NCBI GenBank assembly: GCA_026075535.2
Contig: AP026540.1
Location: 9,238,001 to 9,302,000, forward strand
Direction: 5' to 3'
DNA from: Tricholoma matsutake
Lineage: Eukaryota > Basidiomycota > Agaricomycetes > Agaricales > Tricholomataceae
Length of the DNA: 64,000 nt
Made by a program: the position numbers and the translations under genes. The first letter of the stretch is position 1. Each line of letters opens with the position of its first letter. Positions 50,301-62,900 of the stretch are shown here, one piece after another. The notes under the pieces are model-generated. The model was not told the DNA's origin and made no database searches. It saw only the letters and a list, made by a program, of their open reading frames with translations.

Positions 50301-51301
50301 GAACCAGGGGGCACGCACCAATCAACTGATTCATCTGGTTCGAGTAAACTGGATACGGTGGAATCCGATACTGAACGTTGATTATGGCCAAGGGGCCGTG
50401 TTCCTCAAAGGGGGTTGTGTAGTAGCACAACTTGTACAGCAAGACTCCGAGTGCCCAGACATCGCTTTTTTCATCTACTGGTCTCCTCAAATACAGATCG
50501 ACCATCTCCGGCGCTCTGTATTGCAAGGTAGTGTGCCTGTTCAAGTCTGCCTCCAACGCACGTATATCATGCATGTTGGCCGGCGGTTTTGCCACAGTTG
50601 TTGCAGAACCAAAATCACACAGTTTGTAGGAGGTCGCGGATGATTGGAGGATGTTTTCAACTTTGAGATCACGATGCAAAAGTGGTGGTCGAGAATTATG
50701 CATCCGCGCTACACCTTCACAGACGTCCGCAAATATCTGTAAGATTTCAGCCTCGGTAAGTCGTTCGCGGAGACGACGATTCATCATATCAATTATTCCG
50801 CCACCTTGTGAACATCAGAAGGGCACTGATCTTTGCAGTATAGAGGAGGCTCACCTGGGCAGAACTCCATCAGTATGAAAACTTCATACCCGCCGCTAGG
50901 CATTTTGTGCGATGCTGCATCAATAAGATGGACAATATTAGGATGGCCTTTGAGGCATCTCTGAGAAAGAGTATAAGTAACATTCAATTTATGACGGAGT
51001 TAACGCACCATTATTTCGACTTCTTTGTTGACCTCAGTCAGCATTTCCTCGCTTGCAACTGCAATCCTTTTAAGGACATGACGCGTAGTATTGTAAACCG
51101 GTGTCGCTGTCCTCACGAGGTATACGTGGGAGAAACCACCTATGTGATATTAAGAGAATGCAAGATTTCTACGACCGAAAACCTGCCTTGGGAGAGATAA
51201 CGCTCGACCTGGACGGTAAACTTGTTCACAGAAATGGATTGACCCTCTGTGAGAGTCCCCTTGTTCTGAAGATATGCATGGTATTGCTGTTGGTTGGCCA
51301 T
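47302..51301 (-). CDS. Ark/Prk (NAK-family) serine/threonine kinase
   Basis: The kinase domain is at the N-terminus (residues ~30-320), followed by a very long disordered tail of over 900 residues rich in Ser, Pro, Arg and Lys. The start is MANQQQYHAYLQNKG. The glycine loop GGFSHVYLV, the lysine in HVLKRIAV, HRDLKVENIL, DFGSATTV and RAPEMVDLYLRRPVDEKSD are all present, and the HCPNIVHLIDAA-type segment reads GHPNIVHLIDAA. This set is typical of Ark1/Prk1 and AAK1/GAK kinases, which phosphorylate endocytic adaptors and regulate cortical actin patches. A 57-nt intron inside the kinase domain (50262-50318) has no stop and keeps frame, so it is easily mistaken for coding. The gene diverges from the HIBADH-like gene across 210 bp. 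Confidence 0.88.
50262..50318 (-). other. 57-nt in-frame intron in the kinase gene
   Basis: Read on the minus strand it starts GTGCGT and ends GATCAG. Splicing joins NQMNQLI to ATMLQEHGSRRPSVFELL, the family-typical sequence. Retention would add 19 residues including the hydrophobic CPLVLLILIALIKFL. Confidence 0.7.
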
Positions 51302-51511
51302 TCCCTTGAGTTACCAGGGACTTGCTGCGATAAAAGAGTTAGGAGCACGAACGCAGCATTTGCGCTGGCCTAAGTGGTCCTTCGGTGTCTAGGCACGTGC
51401 CTGATTACTTCCTGATTTGGGATCAGCTACCAGAGATCCTTGATTTTGATCCCCGCTCACGCGGCCATAGATAAACCTGAGAATCGTAGGAGTTCCGCCT
51501 CCAATACTTGA

Positions 51512-53017
51512 ATGGCTGAACTCTTGCGTCCTGCTCTCCATGATGCTGTTCCTTACTCCAGACCATCTACACCTAGTACTCATCCTCAGATAGGCTTTGT
51601 AGGATTGGGTGCCATGGGTTTTTTGATCGCTCGTAACCTCGCAAAGTATCAAGCATCCCACGTCAGCGGCTCACCGCCTTTACTTGTCTGGAATAGGTCT
51701 GTCGATAAATCAGAAAAGCTTGTCGAGACCGTCGGATCCGATAAAGTTCGCATCGCGAACGATCCCGAGCAGATCGCTCGGGAGTGTGATGTCATCATCA
51801 CCAGCCTCAGCAGCGATGCCGTAGTGAAATCCATCTACGAGAAGTTCAAATCAGCTATCGGGGTACTCAACAACACCGTTACGTTTATATCTGAGGTTGA
51901 AGTCACTTTAGAACACATCAATCGTTCGACACAAAATCTTCGTCGAAACCAGCACGGTCCGTCTGTCATATCTTATCCAGGTAATCTAATCTAATACATA
52001 ACTTCTCTTTTAGATATACCCATCTTTCGCGGGTCAGTTTATGTATAGCTATATTTTCTAAGTCTTGCGTAATCCAAACATCAGGAGAACTGGACGCGCT
52101 GGTATCGTCACTTCCACACGCGCACCTTGTCACAAGCCCTGTCTTTGGGGCTCCCGCCATAGCAGACAAAGCGCAATTGCTTATCATCATGAGCGGAGAC
52201 TATCGCTCTAAGAAGGAGCTGGCATATTTGCTCGTCCCTGCTATTGGCAGGAAAGTAATAGATCTGGGCCAGAATATCGAAAAGGGTGATGATTAATTCA
52301 TCTTCGTATCGATGCCAATTGAAAGGTTGTTATGTAGCGCCAACATTTAAGCTCCTTGGAAACTCGATGATACTGGGCACTTTGGAGATCTTGGCCGAAG
52401 CTTACACTCTTGCAGAGAAGGCAGGAATTGACGCAGAGAATGTACACAGCCTGGTCCGAGGCAAATACTTGTCCACTTAATATCTCAATTCCACACTAAA
52501 TGATCCACTTGCATCCAGAAATTTTGCCTGCCCCAGGGTACGCATTTTCCCTTCCAGTTCATGTTACAAAGGACATTCTCAGCTAATTTTCAGCACTGTT
52601 GCTTACTCTGACAAAATGCTACATGACAAATACGATGGCACTGTCGGTTTTGCTATCAATGGTGGCATTAAAGATGCAACGCAAGTCTTACCCTGGCATT
52701 TGTTTATTTCTGGTGATTGTGCTGATCTGCGTATTATAGTCACATCCGTCGCCTGACTGCAGAGCTCAATGCTCCAATGCCAGTGGTTGATACAGCACAC
52801 CAACACCTTCTGACTGCCCGCGCGATCCATACGAGTCACAAGCAAGAAGGAAAAGCCGTTTTCGATACCCTAGACTGGAGTGGGATCATAGCTGGCACGC
52901 GGGTTGCTGCTGGACTAGATGGCTTTGATAGTCAGAAGGTAAGAAAGTCAAATTTCGGAGTAGTTTGAGGCCTACATGACACCCCTTTAGCATTTTTCTG
53001 TTGTCCGAGAAGACTGA
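51512..53017 (+). CDS. 3-hydroxyisobutyrate dehydrogenase-like beta-hydroxyacid dehydrogenase
   Basis: This is an NAD(P)-dependent beta-hydroxyacid dehydrogenase. The N-terminal Rossmann fold begins IGFVGLGAMGFLIARNLAK; then ECDVIITSLSSDAVV, IFVETSTIYPSFAGELDAL (assembled over a 19-nt micro-exon), and SPVFGAPAIADKAQLLIIMSG, the substrate-binding region. APTFKLLGNSMILGTLEILAE contains the catalytic lysine, and the C-terminal helices read TARAIHTSHKQEGKAVFDTL. The last exon is HFSVVRED. No mitochondrial presequence is evident, so it may not be the valine-pathway enzyme itself. Two introns use GC donors (52461-52518 and 52681-52739). All nine or so junctions keep frame. Confidence 0.85.
52014..52032 (+). 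other. 19-nt micro-exon of the dehydrogenase gene
   Basis: Flanked by introns 51957-52013 and 52033-52084, it encodes IYPSFAG across the junction and restores the conserved ETSTIYPS motif. Without it the frame upstream and downstream do not meet. Confidence 0.75.
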
Positions 53018-53283
53018 GATACAAATCCCCCTTGATGATATTTTATAGATTAAATATTATTACATCGAGAGGATGTCGTGATCGGAATGGGTACAGATCT
53101 TTTTGGTAGATGCGATTTTCTGTAGTCTATACGAGAAAAAAGGTCCATCTGAGTGTTTCACGACCTTGAAACGATCGCGCTACATGATGGCCAATGGCAA
53201 ATGCAACAAATTAGAAGTCAATTAGAAGTAGTAAATTTCGCTGTATTAGCGTTTGCAACAGGACCGACTTATATACAAGATTA

Positions 53284-55839
53284 TTACGGTCCCAACTGTT
53301 TTCGATACTGTATGAAAGCCGCCAGATTATCTCGAACCTCCTCCCCTCTCAGTCTAAGGGCTCGGCCTCCTTCAGTTCGCCTGTCAATCGCTTTTACGGC
53401 TTTTTTCACACCATCTACACTAGACCGTAGTCTCTCTAGGTATCCACCTTCTCGGAAGTTGATGTCGTAGGGCATATTCTCGTCAGAGTATATATCAATA
53501 ATAGCGGAGACGGACTGTATAAGTGGTTCTGTTGCAACACGAGATGCGGACGGTTGTGCAGGGAGCATGGAGAGCAAGTAGTTTGATATAACCTAGTCGT
53601 AGTAGATAAGTTTGGTATGTACATGAATGCGTTGATACTGACTTTGGTACTCTCGATGGAATTGGGGTTTTGCGCGAGGCACTCCATAGTTCCGATGCAT
53701 TTGACCTGGATCTTTGGATCAGAGGCAGCATCGCATAGACGTATCAAGATGTCGATTTGATCTGCCTGAGGAATCTGCAACAACAGAATCGTCAACAAAT
53801 GTAGGAGAAAAGTACCACAGCCATGACCCACTAGAGAGCCCTTCCAGATGCTTCCCACCCCCCACAAAACGCCGACAGCAACTTCCCATATCTCTTGTCT
53901 CCGCTCTTGACCAAGCCCGCCCTCTGTTCCTACGGCTGCCAAAGCTGACCAGATGTCGTTCCATATTTTGAGCCCGCCGACACTGTCAGCAGTGATACTG
54001 GGGTTCGGACTTCTGGATAATGAAAGAAAAATATTGCTCAGACATTCAAGTGCACTGACATGAATGGCACTAAGGGCCGAGGTGATCGGAGGATGTAGCG
54101 AGGGTGCGGCTAAGGGAGGGAAAGACAAAGACGTGGGGTAGATCAAGGCGACCAATGGTGAGACTAAGGAGGGTAAGGATGGAGCTGTCGGTGCGTCCAC
54201 CACCCTGATGTCTTTATCCATGTCAACATCGACCGCAGGCAGATCCAAATCAGCATCTAACCTCGAATTGTAGGCAATCAAGTCAAGGGTAAACTCAGAA
54301 CCTCACCATCGTCAGTCACACCATCGTCGCCTTCCTCTGCGGCCGCCTCAAATTCAGGGTCAGGAAGTGTGGCACATAGGCCTGTTAGTATTTCCAGGGC
54401 CAATTGGACAGTTCTCAGATTGTCCTCCAGATGTTCGAGTTCTATTTCCGACTCAGATTTATGACCAGATTCGGGCATATTTTTCACGGATAACCTTTCG
54501 ATCTTGGGCTCTGAATTCTATGGAAAGATAACAATCAGCAAATTGCCCGGATGATTAGCTAAAGAGTACTTCTTGTGCCACCAACTGTTGGGTATAATTG
54601 GAGATGTCAAGGAGAGAGATGGATGTTATGACTGGCCGAAGCAACGGCAAGACGATATCTTTGTCGATGTCAATAGATGACGCCGGGGACAAAGGAGGTA
54701 TGGGAGAAATGTTGCGTAAGATACCTGTGAAGCCATATTTGCAGCAACCAAGCAGGACGACCACACTGCAAACGCACCTGCCACAAGAACACCCAACATA
54801 ACCGACCGCTGATTGGATGGTTCTTTTCCTTTTCCATTCGACACTTCGCTTGGTCGAACGATGTCAAGTAAACATGTAATGTAGCTAGCATAAGCCCTGA
54901 TGTCAGTAATAGCTGGATAATTGTCATCTGTCAGGACATAGAGACACTGTGCTAGGATAATTCAGCTTTAGTCCTCCAGAAACAATGAGGGTTGCTGGGA
55001 TAGACAGACCAGCAGAGGTGACCGGCGCAAACGGTAGTTTATCCCGGGATGCCAGGAACGACATCAAGAAAGGGATAAGATGGATCTCGTTAATGGCATT
55101 CAGTGCCTTATTTGAAGTCTCCCTATAACTGATAAACAACATGACGCAGACATGAGAGCGAGAGACTCACGAGAGGCACCATAGCGTTGTAATAACATTA
55201 TCCGAAAACTCATAAACCAGTTTCTGTGGACCCTCTGGCGCTGATTTAAATGTTTCCAGATACTGGGACAATGTTGCAGAGATCTGTGGCAGGAATTTCG
55301 TGCGTGAGCCATTGAAAAGAGATCAACGGCAATACCTTCGGTACAAATGTTTTTAATGGAGTGAGAATATTTTTGTTATACATTTCGGCACAAATGTCAT
55401 AGCCTCCATCGATACACAAGTTTCTGCGACAATGAGAACAGATCACACGATACGCTGACTATGCACAGAACATACCGGAGAGCACCAGCAGCCTCCACTA
55501 CAACTTCTTCCTCAGTATCAGTGAGTCGTGTAATCAACGCGCCAACGACGTTCTTTCCTTGCAGTAATCGTCGAGTCGAAGGATCATTTTGAATAAGATT
55601 AGAAACAGCGACACATGCCCACTTGCGCTCAGCAGGATCTGTGCTCTCCATCTTGCATAGAATTATTAGATAGATGTAGACTCAAGATGTTCTAGAGCGA
55701 CCTTCTGTATGATTGGTAGAACCTCCGGGTTTTTCGAGGAAGTTGAAGATGCCGACGCTAGACCATGGGGTAGATGGGAATCTGGCACTCGCATAGGATT
55801 ATGGCGACGCATAGAACGTTTTTTCTGCGATTTTCCCAT
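53284..55839 (-). CDS. SYO1: SYO1-like HEAT/ARM-repeat import adaptor
   Basis: Syo1 (symportin) carries ribosomal proteins L5 and L11 together into the nucleus with karyopherin Kap104. The start MGKSQKKRSMRRHNPMRVP is basic, like the nuclear localisation region of the family. Then come armadillo/HEAT helices: MESTDPAERKWACVAVSNLI, KNVVGALITRLTDTEEEVVV, EAAGALRNLCIDGGYDICAE, and further alpha-solenoid repeats through SVMLGVLVAGAFAVWSSCLV to GYLERLRSSVDGVKKAVKAI near the end. An acidic linker (54300-54480, with EFEAAAEEGDDGVTDDGE) interrupts the solenoid as in known Syo1. About 700 residues over about nine exons. The SYO1 call rests on domain order and the N-terminus; another ARM-repeat protein is possible. 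Confidence 0.68.
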
Positions 55840-57737
55840 TATCGACTGCGAAGTTAAGGTATTCCGCTAGCAAAGGCAAGAATATCGCAAAAATTTGGAG
55901 TGATCGGCTAAAAATAGTCATCAGATTAGGATTAAGTACTGTCACGTGTAGCTTACCTCTGAACAAAATCTCGAACTGGCATTGCAAGTTTGTTGTTTAG
56001 CTTATTTCTAAGGTATATATACTACTGGTAACACAAGAAAGACATGAATGAAGAATCCTCAGTCCATAGTTGTTTTTTCATGAACAGCAAACAGTTGCAG
56101 AATGAGCTAACAATTCCTCTGATTTTTAGTTCTTTTTCTGATATTTGCATCTATTTATACCCAGTAGAGGTAGTCACAGTTTGTGACCGATTACGTACAC
56201 ATGCAAATCAGGCGTCTTGAGTCTGACGTTTTCTGGACAGTAAAACTCAAGTAAAACCCGCTACTAAAGTAGTGGGAATTTATCATTTTTATCGCCACAC
56301 ACTGTTTTGCCTGCTCTCAAGCTCTCTATGGGTAAACGTACGTACGTACAGTTGTCCCCTACAAGGTGGCTAATGCTAACAGTCGGAGTTGCAAATTTAC
56401 GGGCTACCACTCACATCAGCAAATGTCGAAGGACCGGGACCGGTGTAAGTCATGCACAAATTTATAATGGCTCTTGGATGAAGCGTCTTACCAGTTATGA
56501 TGCTGCTCTGTTGGTCTCTGCGCTTCCTTGATCTGCACACCCGCCCAGCCGTGAATATGAGTGGGGCGATACTGATGAAGCAGGGGTCAATATTCAATGC
56601 CCACAAGTGACATCCTTGATCCAACCCTGTACTCCATGTAGCAATAGATCCACCTCTTGCGTTGGGTGCTCGAAAACTTCCGATTGAAAAGCGATACAAA
56701 GTAACACCATTCACATGAGGACCAAGGCAAATTTTGACCCGCGGGTAGCTTGTAACCAATAACTTGGCTGTGTCAGCGATTCAGGATATTCCCGGAGCGA
56801 AAATAACCTCCACCCCCTCAAAATGACTCTCATAGCCTTCTTCAAGGGTCATACGATTCATTTGCGCATTATCGCGCAGCATCATTACGGACAGGCGGTC
56901 TGATCCTTCCGACTCTCGTGGTAGATGCAAATGATGTGAGTATGGATATCACATTCTTCTCAGCTGCGTCGACAATATCAGGACATGACATGAAATCGGG
57001 AGGGTACGACAAAAGATCTTAGCGACTAGCGTCGTGCGTTTACAGGCTGCGGATTCCGTAGTCTTGAACTAAGATTACACATGCTATGCTGATATGGGAG
57101 AAAAATACCAAAAGGACCGCGAGGCAGGAGACAAAGAAAGCGGCGAATCGGAGGTGAAGAAATAACATGGCCACTGAACTTCGATGCACTTGATTTGACG
57201 ACCTGCTTTGAGACCATATAGTCGAGCACCCATTCTCATTTGAATCCTATAAGGTAATATATCAGTTGCGAATACTCTCTAGTGACAACGATCTTATCTC
57301 ACGCGCAGCGCTCTTGGCATCTTACCAGTCCATATCCGAAGCTACATATGGAGAATTGTTCAGCAACTTGAGCTTCAGTGCAAATTGATGGTCGAATGAC
57401 CAGACTGTGAATATGCAAAGGGAATACAAAGATAGCCTGTGTGTGGGAGAAACTCCTGTTGAGTGGTAGACTCGTATGAATTCCTCAGATGCTTACCATG
57501 AGTCATGCAATTTGACTGGATATTGGACCTCCCGTGGTCTATGATAATGGCAAGCAGAGAGATGCTCTGCCTTGTTCTTTCAAGATTGCATGCAAGACAT
57601 ATTTATCCCAGAGGACACTCAGACTGGTAAAGTGATGAATATCTTATAAATGCTTGCTTTACGTCCTCTTGTACAAATGATAATCAGAAAGAGCTGTATT
57701 CCAAAACAAGAAATCATCAGACGAGGTCCACTAAATA
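55840..57737. other. 1.9-kb gap without a recognised gene
   Basis: No family could be assigned. A second copy of the CCCGCTA...TAGTGGG hairpin lies at 56258-56277. Minus-strand stretches with some coding look occur at 57100-57250 (MGARLYGLKAGRQIKCIEVQ) and 56840-57010 (PDFMSCPDIVDAAEKNV), possibly exons of a broken or unrecognised gene. In-frame stops lie between them and no consistent set of splices was found. Confidence 0.4.
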
Positions 57738-59643
57738 TTATGAATGATAACATGGAGGCGTCCTGTCACTGGAGACAGGTCCCTCGACACAGGTTTCCAA
57801 ATCAGAGACAACATCAGCCTGTGGGTGACTACCTGGGGGTATCATGCAAATTTCCGTATTATGGTTGTCCTCCTGTCCCACACCATCATGTAATGGAGGC
57901 GGATCATCGTCCAGTCTCCAATCATGAAGAGGTGCGCTTGCGTGAAACTCCACATAATAGTCTGTATCCATAAGAGGAGGCGCAGAAGGCGCGAGTCCGA
58001 TACTGTTAGTAAGCGATGCGCTTGACGGATCGTCAAAAGGCGGGGCAGATGGACCTGCCTCCGGTCCATCTAGCCCCGGTTCCAGAGTGATATCTTCAAA
58101 TGAGTATGGATAGGGATAGTCGTAAAAGACTGCTGAAGCCATCTTCTCCTTGGATGGAGGTGGCGGAAACAGCGGAATCGGCGCAGGCGACATGGATATA
58201 TGAAATGATGAAGATCCACTAGGATCACATGGGAAATCTTCAAACTCCTCATCTCGCCAGACAGGTGCAGATATTTGGTTTGTTAATGATGAAGTTTCAG
58301 TAGTAACCTCGGAGGTGGGTGGAGAACTAGCTGACGCGGCTAAACGAGCAAGCATTGATTTGTCGTCGGTTGCAACATGAGCTGCGTGGATGGGTGGAAG
58401 ATGCAAGTCTGTGTCAAGACTTGCATCGATGGGTTCAGATGAACCGCCTGGGAGAGAAGACGACGAGGGTAGGACATCCGCAAAAACATCTGCAATCGAT
58501 GTAGAATTTTGGGGTATTGATACACGTTGGTGGTATGCAGGTGGAGAAGTACGAGGAAGACGGTGCGATAATGCGGGAGAAGAAGCAAGGGAAGGATGAA
58601 TCGGTTCCTGTTGTCCAGAAGCGGGATCGGTGTCGGTGGCAGCGTCCATGGGGGGGTCGGAATGGAGGGACGCCATGGACGAGCGGCGAGATAGGGGCCT
58701 AGAAGAGGAAGGCCCTGGAGAAGACGATCTGGATTCGGATTGATCTAAAGTTGTGGAGGAGTTGTGGGAAGGGATTCGACTGGCTGACACTATACGTTTG
58801 CCTCTCCTTTGACGAGCTGTATAACGGATGTTTGCTTTCCACCGAGCCGTCGCTCGAGTCAGAATTTTTTGCTTGGTTTTGATTTCTTTCTGAACCATGC
58901 GTTCCCTATCTTCATCTGCCAGTATATCTCGGCGTCGTCTATGAGGTTTCTTCTCAACGTCGCCTTGTCCGTGCTTTCGATGCTTGCTCTTGCGCCAGAA
59001 GACGAGGCTGATGATCACAAAGCAGATCACAAAGGCGAGCACAAGCGACAGAACGAGGATAAGGGTAGTACGACTAGCACTAGAATTAGATGGCTGTTTC
59101 CAGCCTGGGGGTAGAGAGTTGCGAATATCGTAGCTTGGACTGGGAGAGGACGATGATGAAGTTCCCACTGCGGAAGAGCTAACGCCTTGAATCTCATCAT
59201 CCACGGCAGTGATACCCGAGGGTATCTGGTCGCAATTCTGTAAACATAAGTCTTAAGATGACATTCTCCAACATGAAAGAAAAGCATACGGGACAAACAG
59301 TTGATCCGTACAAGGTGTACTTATCCACTCTACGCCACATCCCATCACTACCCCGGTCATATCTGTCAGGTATACTTCGAGTAACACCTGGGAGTGTATC
59401 AGATTGGTCTGAAACGACCCTGGCGAGGATGGGCAAGTCGCGAGGATCAATGGATGCTATAGGGGTCTGATTTGGGTTGAACGAGGGGCATAAAAATTGG
59501 GGAGGAGCAGGGCTCGCATTGACATTAGATGATGAGGCCGCAATGGTGCCTAGAATAGACAGAAGAGCGGAAGAGGGGTAGGTTTGGAAGTAAGGATGTC
59601 GACGTCGTGTGTGATGAGGAGATTCCCCTGGAGGATGTGGCAT
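57738..59643 (-). CDS. Single-pass membrane protein with PSAP and PPxY motifs
   Basis: I do not recognise a named family. Two exons are joined by a 5' GTATGC donor within TVCPNCDQ. The N-terminus has a hydrophobic ALLSILGTIAASSSNVNASPAP that could be a signal sequence. An extracellular part with a few cysteines (FLCPSFNPNQT, TVCPNCDQIPSG) follows. A clear membrane helix TTLILVLSLVLAFVICFVII is followed by a basic stop-transfer (FWRKSKHRKHGQ), predicting a type I protein. The cytoplasmic tail of about 370 residues is Ser/Pro-rich with one PPAY and two PSAP tetrapeptides (AGPSAPPFDD, LAPSAPPLMD) in acidic surroundings. PPxY binds WW domains of Rsp5/Nedd4 ligases and P(S/T)AP binds ESCRT-I, so a sorting role is suggested. 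About 610 residues. Confidence 0.7.
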
Positions 59644-59931
59644 AATTACTTGGCTGTCACTATTAGGATGATGCCAAGAATCTTGGCCATGCGAAATTGA
59701 TGGGATTGCAGACGGAGAAATCTAAGACCGAACCGAGGAATATTAACGGGATGTTCAATGAGTGAATCGCTGGACGACGATGCAATGACGATGGCAGACG
59801 ATGTCTCGAAGATGAGAGTTAAGAAGAAGAAAGAGAATTGAGAGCAAGCAACTCTATACAAGCTCCGACAACAAACTAATATTAACAAAAAAATATTCTA
59901 AAGATAACTATGTATACGGTCTATTAATATA

Positions 59932-62900
59932 TTATCCAAACATTATTTCTAATCTCTTCCGTCGCTCCTCCTCTCGTCCTTGCGACCTCTCCCTCATCAT
60001 CCCTTCCTCTTCCCTACTTCGACTCTGCCATATTATATCCTCCGTATCACGTTCATACACAAGCTTGTACCAAGGTACACTGATACGCACTCCCATGTGT
60101 TTGCTTCTTGACGAGGCTGTGCTCTCCTCCATCGTCCTATAAATATCACAAACGTCGTAATGGTGTGAATCACGATATCTTTATTACACCTTACCTTCGC
60201 AGGAATACTGCACTCCGTCCTTTCTTCGGTGCAGGCATCCATTCCGTTGGATAACTTAGCACATATGTGTCCACATAACCCCTCCATCGTCCCACCACCG
60301 AACCATCTGTATCCATACTCGGATCGTCCATCCCGACCAGATAAACGTGAATACATTTTAGATCACAGACCTGTCAAAGCGTTACACAACTAAACTTGAT
60401 CTAAATATATTACTCACCCATTGAACTCGATATAGATGATCGTCTGGCCCAACATGTTGTTCAGCTTCTCGACGATATCTGATGATATCCTGCTTGGTAA
60501 TTATTTCAGAATTCTGCGCACTCTGCAGTAGTCTCCACAGTTCTTGACACCGATTGTCGGCAAGAATTGTTTGAACCTGCCATTAAACATGAGCTAACTG
60601 ACAACATTTGATCTAACAACTCGCCTGCTTCACGAGAGCCGTAATAAGTTTGTCTAGTGTGAATAATTGATACGCCTATTAATAGCGTTTCATGTCAATC
60701 CCATGTGATGAAATGAATTTGTATACCCACCTTGTTCCCGAAAAACCACCTCATGTGCTCCTCGAACGTTGCTTGGTCTAAATCGTTGTCGAACAACTTC
60801 TCGCATGCGTTTAGAAGATACATGTACACCACATTTGTGTCATCGCATGCCCCACGATCGCCTAGGACTTCCATCGTCTGCGCGAGCACTGCAGCGGGGC
60901 CATTCGGTTCATCTAGTCCAAGTTCCACAGCTACACGGTTGGCAAGCAGTGTTGCATGCTTCTGCGCAGCATGCTGCAAACCTATTTGCTTACACATAAG
61001 CAGACGGGAATATAACAACTTGAACCCCGGATATTCAGTTAATTATGACGGAGAAATCGCTTAAACACTGTACCTGTAGTAAACGCAACAGCGTATAAAA
61101 CGTGGTATTTGCAAAAAATGGCCGTGCTTTATCTGTAAAGGGGCTTTCCACATAGGCGTCGGCTCCGGTTTCTCTAATCCAGATATCTTTAGGTGTATCA
61201 ATGACATCTTCAACTCGTGATACGATCGTTGAACGATGATCAGCTGACGGAGACACATCTCGAGACACAGGATAGGAATGTGAACCCTTTACGTTCATCC
61301 TTTCTTGGGCAGCGCGCAAAAGTTTTCTCCGTAGATCATTCGGAGCTATTCCACCAGAGTGGATCGAATGTGCACTCCCGGCAGACCACCTACCACTTCG
61401 AGGGTCCTCAAAAATCCCATTAAGATCGAGACCCACGTCGTCCTCATGCGCGCCCTCCAGTGGTCCGCACGCTGCGTTGAATTCCGCCGCCGGGTACATG
61501 CAGAGCAGAGGGATGAACTCACGTAAAAAGGTCTCGACACTCCGTCGTTCGCGGGAGCTATACTGAGCCTGGGACCGATCAAGGAAGGAGTATACCATTT
61601 TGAGAGAATCGAGCAACACAGAGGTGTCATGAAACGCGTATTCGAGCTGGTGCTGCACCGAGCCCTGGGTGAAGGATGGTTTTCCTGCCTGCTCCAACGC
61701 CTCCGCCTGTTCACTTTTGATAAGTTCGATGTCCGCCACAAAATGTTTCGCAGTGATGTTTTTCTTGTCGTTTGCCTTAAAGCTGATCCCCTGGTGGTCC
61801 AGCGACTTGTAAAAGTTTTTCGAATCGACTTCCCTCCAAGTTCGGCTCCATTCGCGTTGTGCCCGCCGCCACTCCTCGTCCTTCTGTTTCAGACGCGACA
61901 GCACTACGGGAATGGCCACGCTCGGACACTCCTGCAGGGCTTGGAGCACCTCAAGGCCCCCATCCCTCCCATAGACTTTCTTGATAATCCGATGATATAT
62001 CGACTTGCTTGGACCTCCAAGGTCAGGTTTCAGCTTCAACAACGCCCTCTCCTCGTCGGCCATATCCTCGAGGCGAACATACAGCGGCTCTAGCAAAGCG
62101 ATCGTCCTGACCAGACCTTCTATATGCACCTGGTACTCAAATCTTTCTTCTTCGCTTTTATGAAGGGCTTCCTCGAACGAATTCTTCTTGTGTGCTACAA
62201 ACCCAGCCTCTTCCGAAGCCCAAGTCGGATGCGATACCCACTCGTCATTGAGTACTGAACGGCAAAGCTCATCACGACCAGAGCAAGCCAGCCGTATTTC
62301 CTGGGGACAGTGAGGTTATAATTCTCTGAACCAAAATCTGAAGAGAACTTACACTGTCAGGTAGTTTCCGATAGCTAGGTCCCTCGCCGTCATCTGCGGG
62401 TAACGCAGACAAAGCTTCGGGAGGGCCTGTCCGAATACTTCCGGGGGGGCCATTCTCTGGGTTGTCTCGTCTCTCATCCCAACCAATCAACTCCTTGAAT
62501 TCCGCCAGAAGATCGCCATCGCCGAGAAATACATGCGTTCTTTCGATGAGTGTCTTGATATCGATGATCTCCTTGGAGAATAGACTCAACAATTTCAAAA
62601 AATCCTCGTACATCTCCCGGCTCTCCAAAGCTTTCTTTGCCCTATCGAAAAACAGCAGCTTATCAGCCGATGTGCTCCCCAATTGCGCAATACCATAAGA
62701 GGAGCCCTGCGGCTGTAATGAGTGAGGATGCTGGAAAGGCGCGGGAGGAGGAGCAGAATTTGTAGAGTGAATGTGCATCTGAAGAGGTTGAGGAGAGATG
62801 GGCTGTTCTACTTGCGAGAAAGATGGCGAGCCAGAGTCGCGTTTATGATTATGTTTTACCTTTTTAGCCTATCAGAGGCGTAATCAACGTATTTCCATTG

